DNA of 5,921 nt from JAWLCQ01 sp041687095. Lineage in GTDB: Bacteria > Planctomycetota > Phycisphaerae > SM23-33. The translations under genes and the position numbers were made by a program. Of this stretch, positions 5,668 to 5,921 are shown piece by piece (positions within the stretch are counted from its first letter, which is position 1; every line of letters begins with the position of its first letter). Where the stretch lies: assembly GCA_041687095.1 (NCBI GenBank), contig JAWLCQ010000250.1:1-5921 (forward strand), given 5' to 3'. Below the pieces are notes generated by a model, which was given only the letters and a program-made list of their open reading frames with translations, was not told the DNA's origin and did no database searches.

Positions 5668-5692
5668 GTTGGGGGTCTCCTGACCCCCAACG
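5667..5692. repeat. 26-bp palindrome, first of an inverted pair
   Basis: CGTTGGGGGTC pairs perfectly with GACCCCCAACG around the loop TCCT. Its reverse complement aligns with 5863-5888, with compensatory differences in the stem. It could act as a factor-independent stop for the DUF1540 transcript, but no U tract follows. Confidence 0.8.
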
Positions 5693-5751
5693 TCCTGGAA
5701 GGTCAACGAGCGCTTCCGCGGCAGCGTTATGGCGGCGCTTCGGTCGCGGCG

Positions 5752-5795
5752 GCCCTTCGACGGGCTCAGAACCAGCCCTTCGACAAGCTCAGGGC
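5752..5795. repeat. two CCCTTCGAC...GCTCAG extragenic repeats in tandem
   Basis: GCCCTTCGACGGGCTCAGA (5752-5770) and a 21-bp copy with arms GCCCT / AGGGC around TCGACAAGCTC (5775-5795) lie 23 bp apart. The second forms a hairpin; the first has lost the closing arm. Repeats of this CCTTCGACAAGCTCAGG type are common between genes in many bacteria. The interior resembles the first hairpins of the repeats at 1830 and 2062. Confidence 0.75.
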
Positions 5796-5862
5796 CAGGC
5801 CCCCGCCGCGAAGGGATCGCTCCAACGACGCTGACGCGGCGCCGTCCCTCGCCCCTCCCGGA

Positions 5863-5888
5863 CGCCGGGGGGCAGGAGACCCCCGGCG
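5863..5888. repeat. 26-bp palindrome, second of an inverted pair
   Basis: CGCCGGGGG pairs with CCCCCGGCG around the 8-base centre GCAGGAGA. In reverse orientation this is the same element as 5667-5692: the shared core is GGGGG-x-CAGGAGACCCCC, and GGACG is also shared on the outer side. The sequence from 5889 to the end of the window is G/C-rich with no gene visible. Confidence 0.65.
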
Positions 5889-5921
5889 CAGGAGGCGGGG
5901 GGGCGGGCCGCCTCAACCGCG

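Noticed and set aside
5656..5916. An 86-codon minus-strand frame near the end of the window
   Set aside because: It is made of translated palindromes and extragenic repeats, with no credible start signal.

Overview
The window is high-GC bacterial DNA with three convincing protein genes set among unusually repeat-rich intergenic sequence. The phylum cannot be fixed from the sequence. GC-ending codon use, Shine-Dalgarno (SD) starts, a UPF0182 membrane protein and many extragenic palindromes fit a large-genome environmental bacterium; planctomycete-like is a weak guess.

Layout. Positions 1-340 hold two tandem copies (period 178 bp) of what looks like a small-RNA gene on the minus strand. Each copy has an ECF-sigma-like promoter (GGAAC-N17-CGTT), two hairpins whose loops carry CCCUCCUUU (the anti-SD sequence of 16S rRNA), and a final 12-bp hairpin followed by six T, i.e. 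an intrinsic terminator. The copies differ by a compensatory base-pair change in the terminator stem. Positions 312-730 contain nothing I can call. Positions 732-1014 are a nested inverted array of four 21-bp palindromes. Positions 1263-1769 (minus) encode a DJ-1/PfpI family protein with its catalytic residues intact. Positions 1830-2181 hold a family of two-hairpin extragenic repeats and a 26-bp tandem repeat, ending next to the stop codon of the main gene. Positions 2188-5070 (minus) encode a 960-residue UPF0182 membrane protein. Positions 5270-5596 (plus, divergent) encode a small protein of two DUF1540-type four-cysteine modules. Positions 5602-5888 hold a terminator-like hairpin, an 18-bp triplicate and further palindromes.

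How the parts relate. The three protein genes do not look like one operon: the two minus-strand genes are 418 bp apart with repeats between, and the DUF1540 gene is divergent. The most interesting part is the duplicated small RNA. Its architecture (two hairpins with anti-SD loops, tandem copies, stress-type promoter) resembles the 'cuckoo'/CcsR small RNAs of Alphaproteobacteria, but the loop sequence and context differ. A promoter-like match of the same type (GAAAC-N17-CGTT) lies upstream of the DUF1540 gene, so the two may share an ECF regulon; this is inference.
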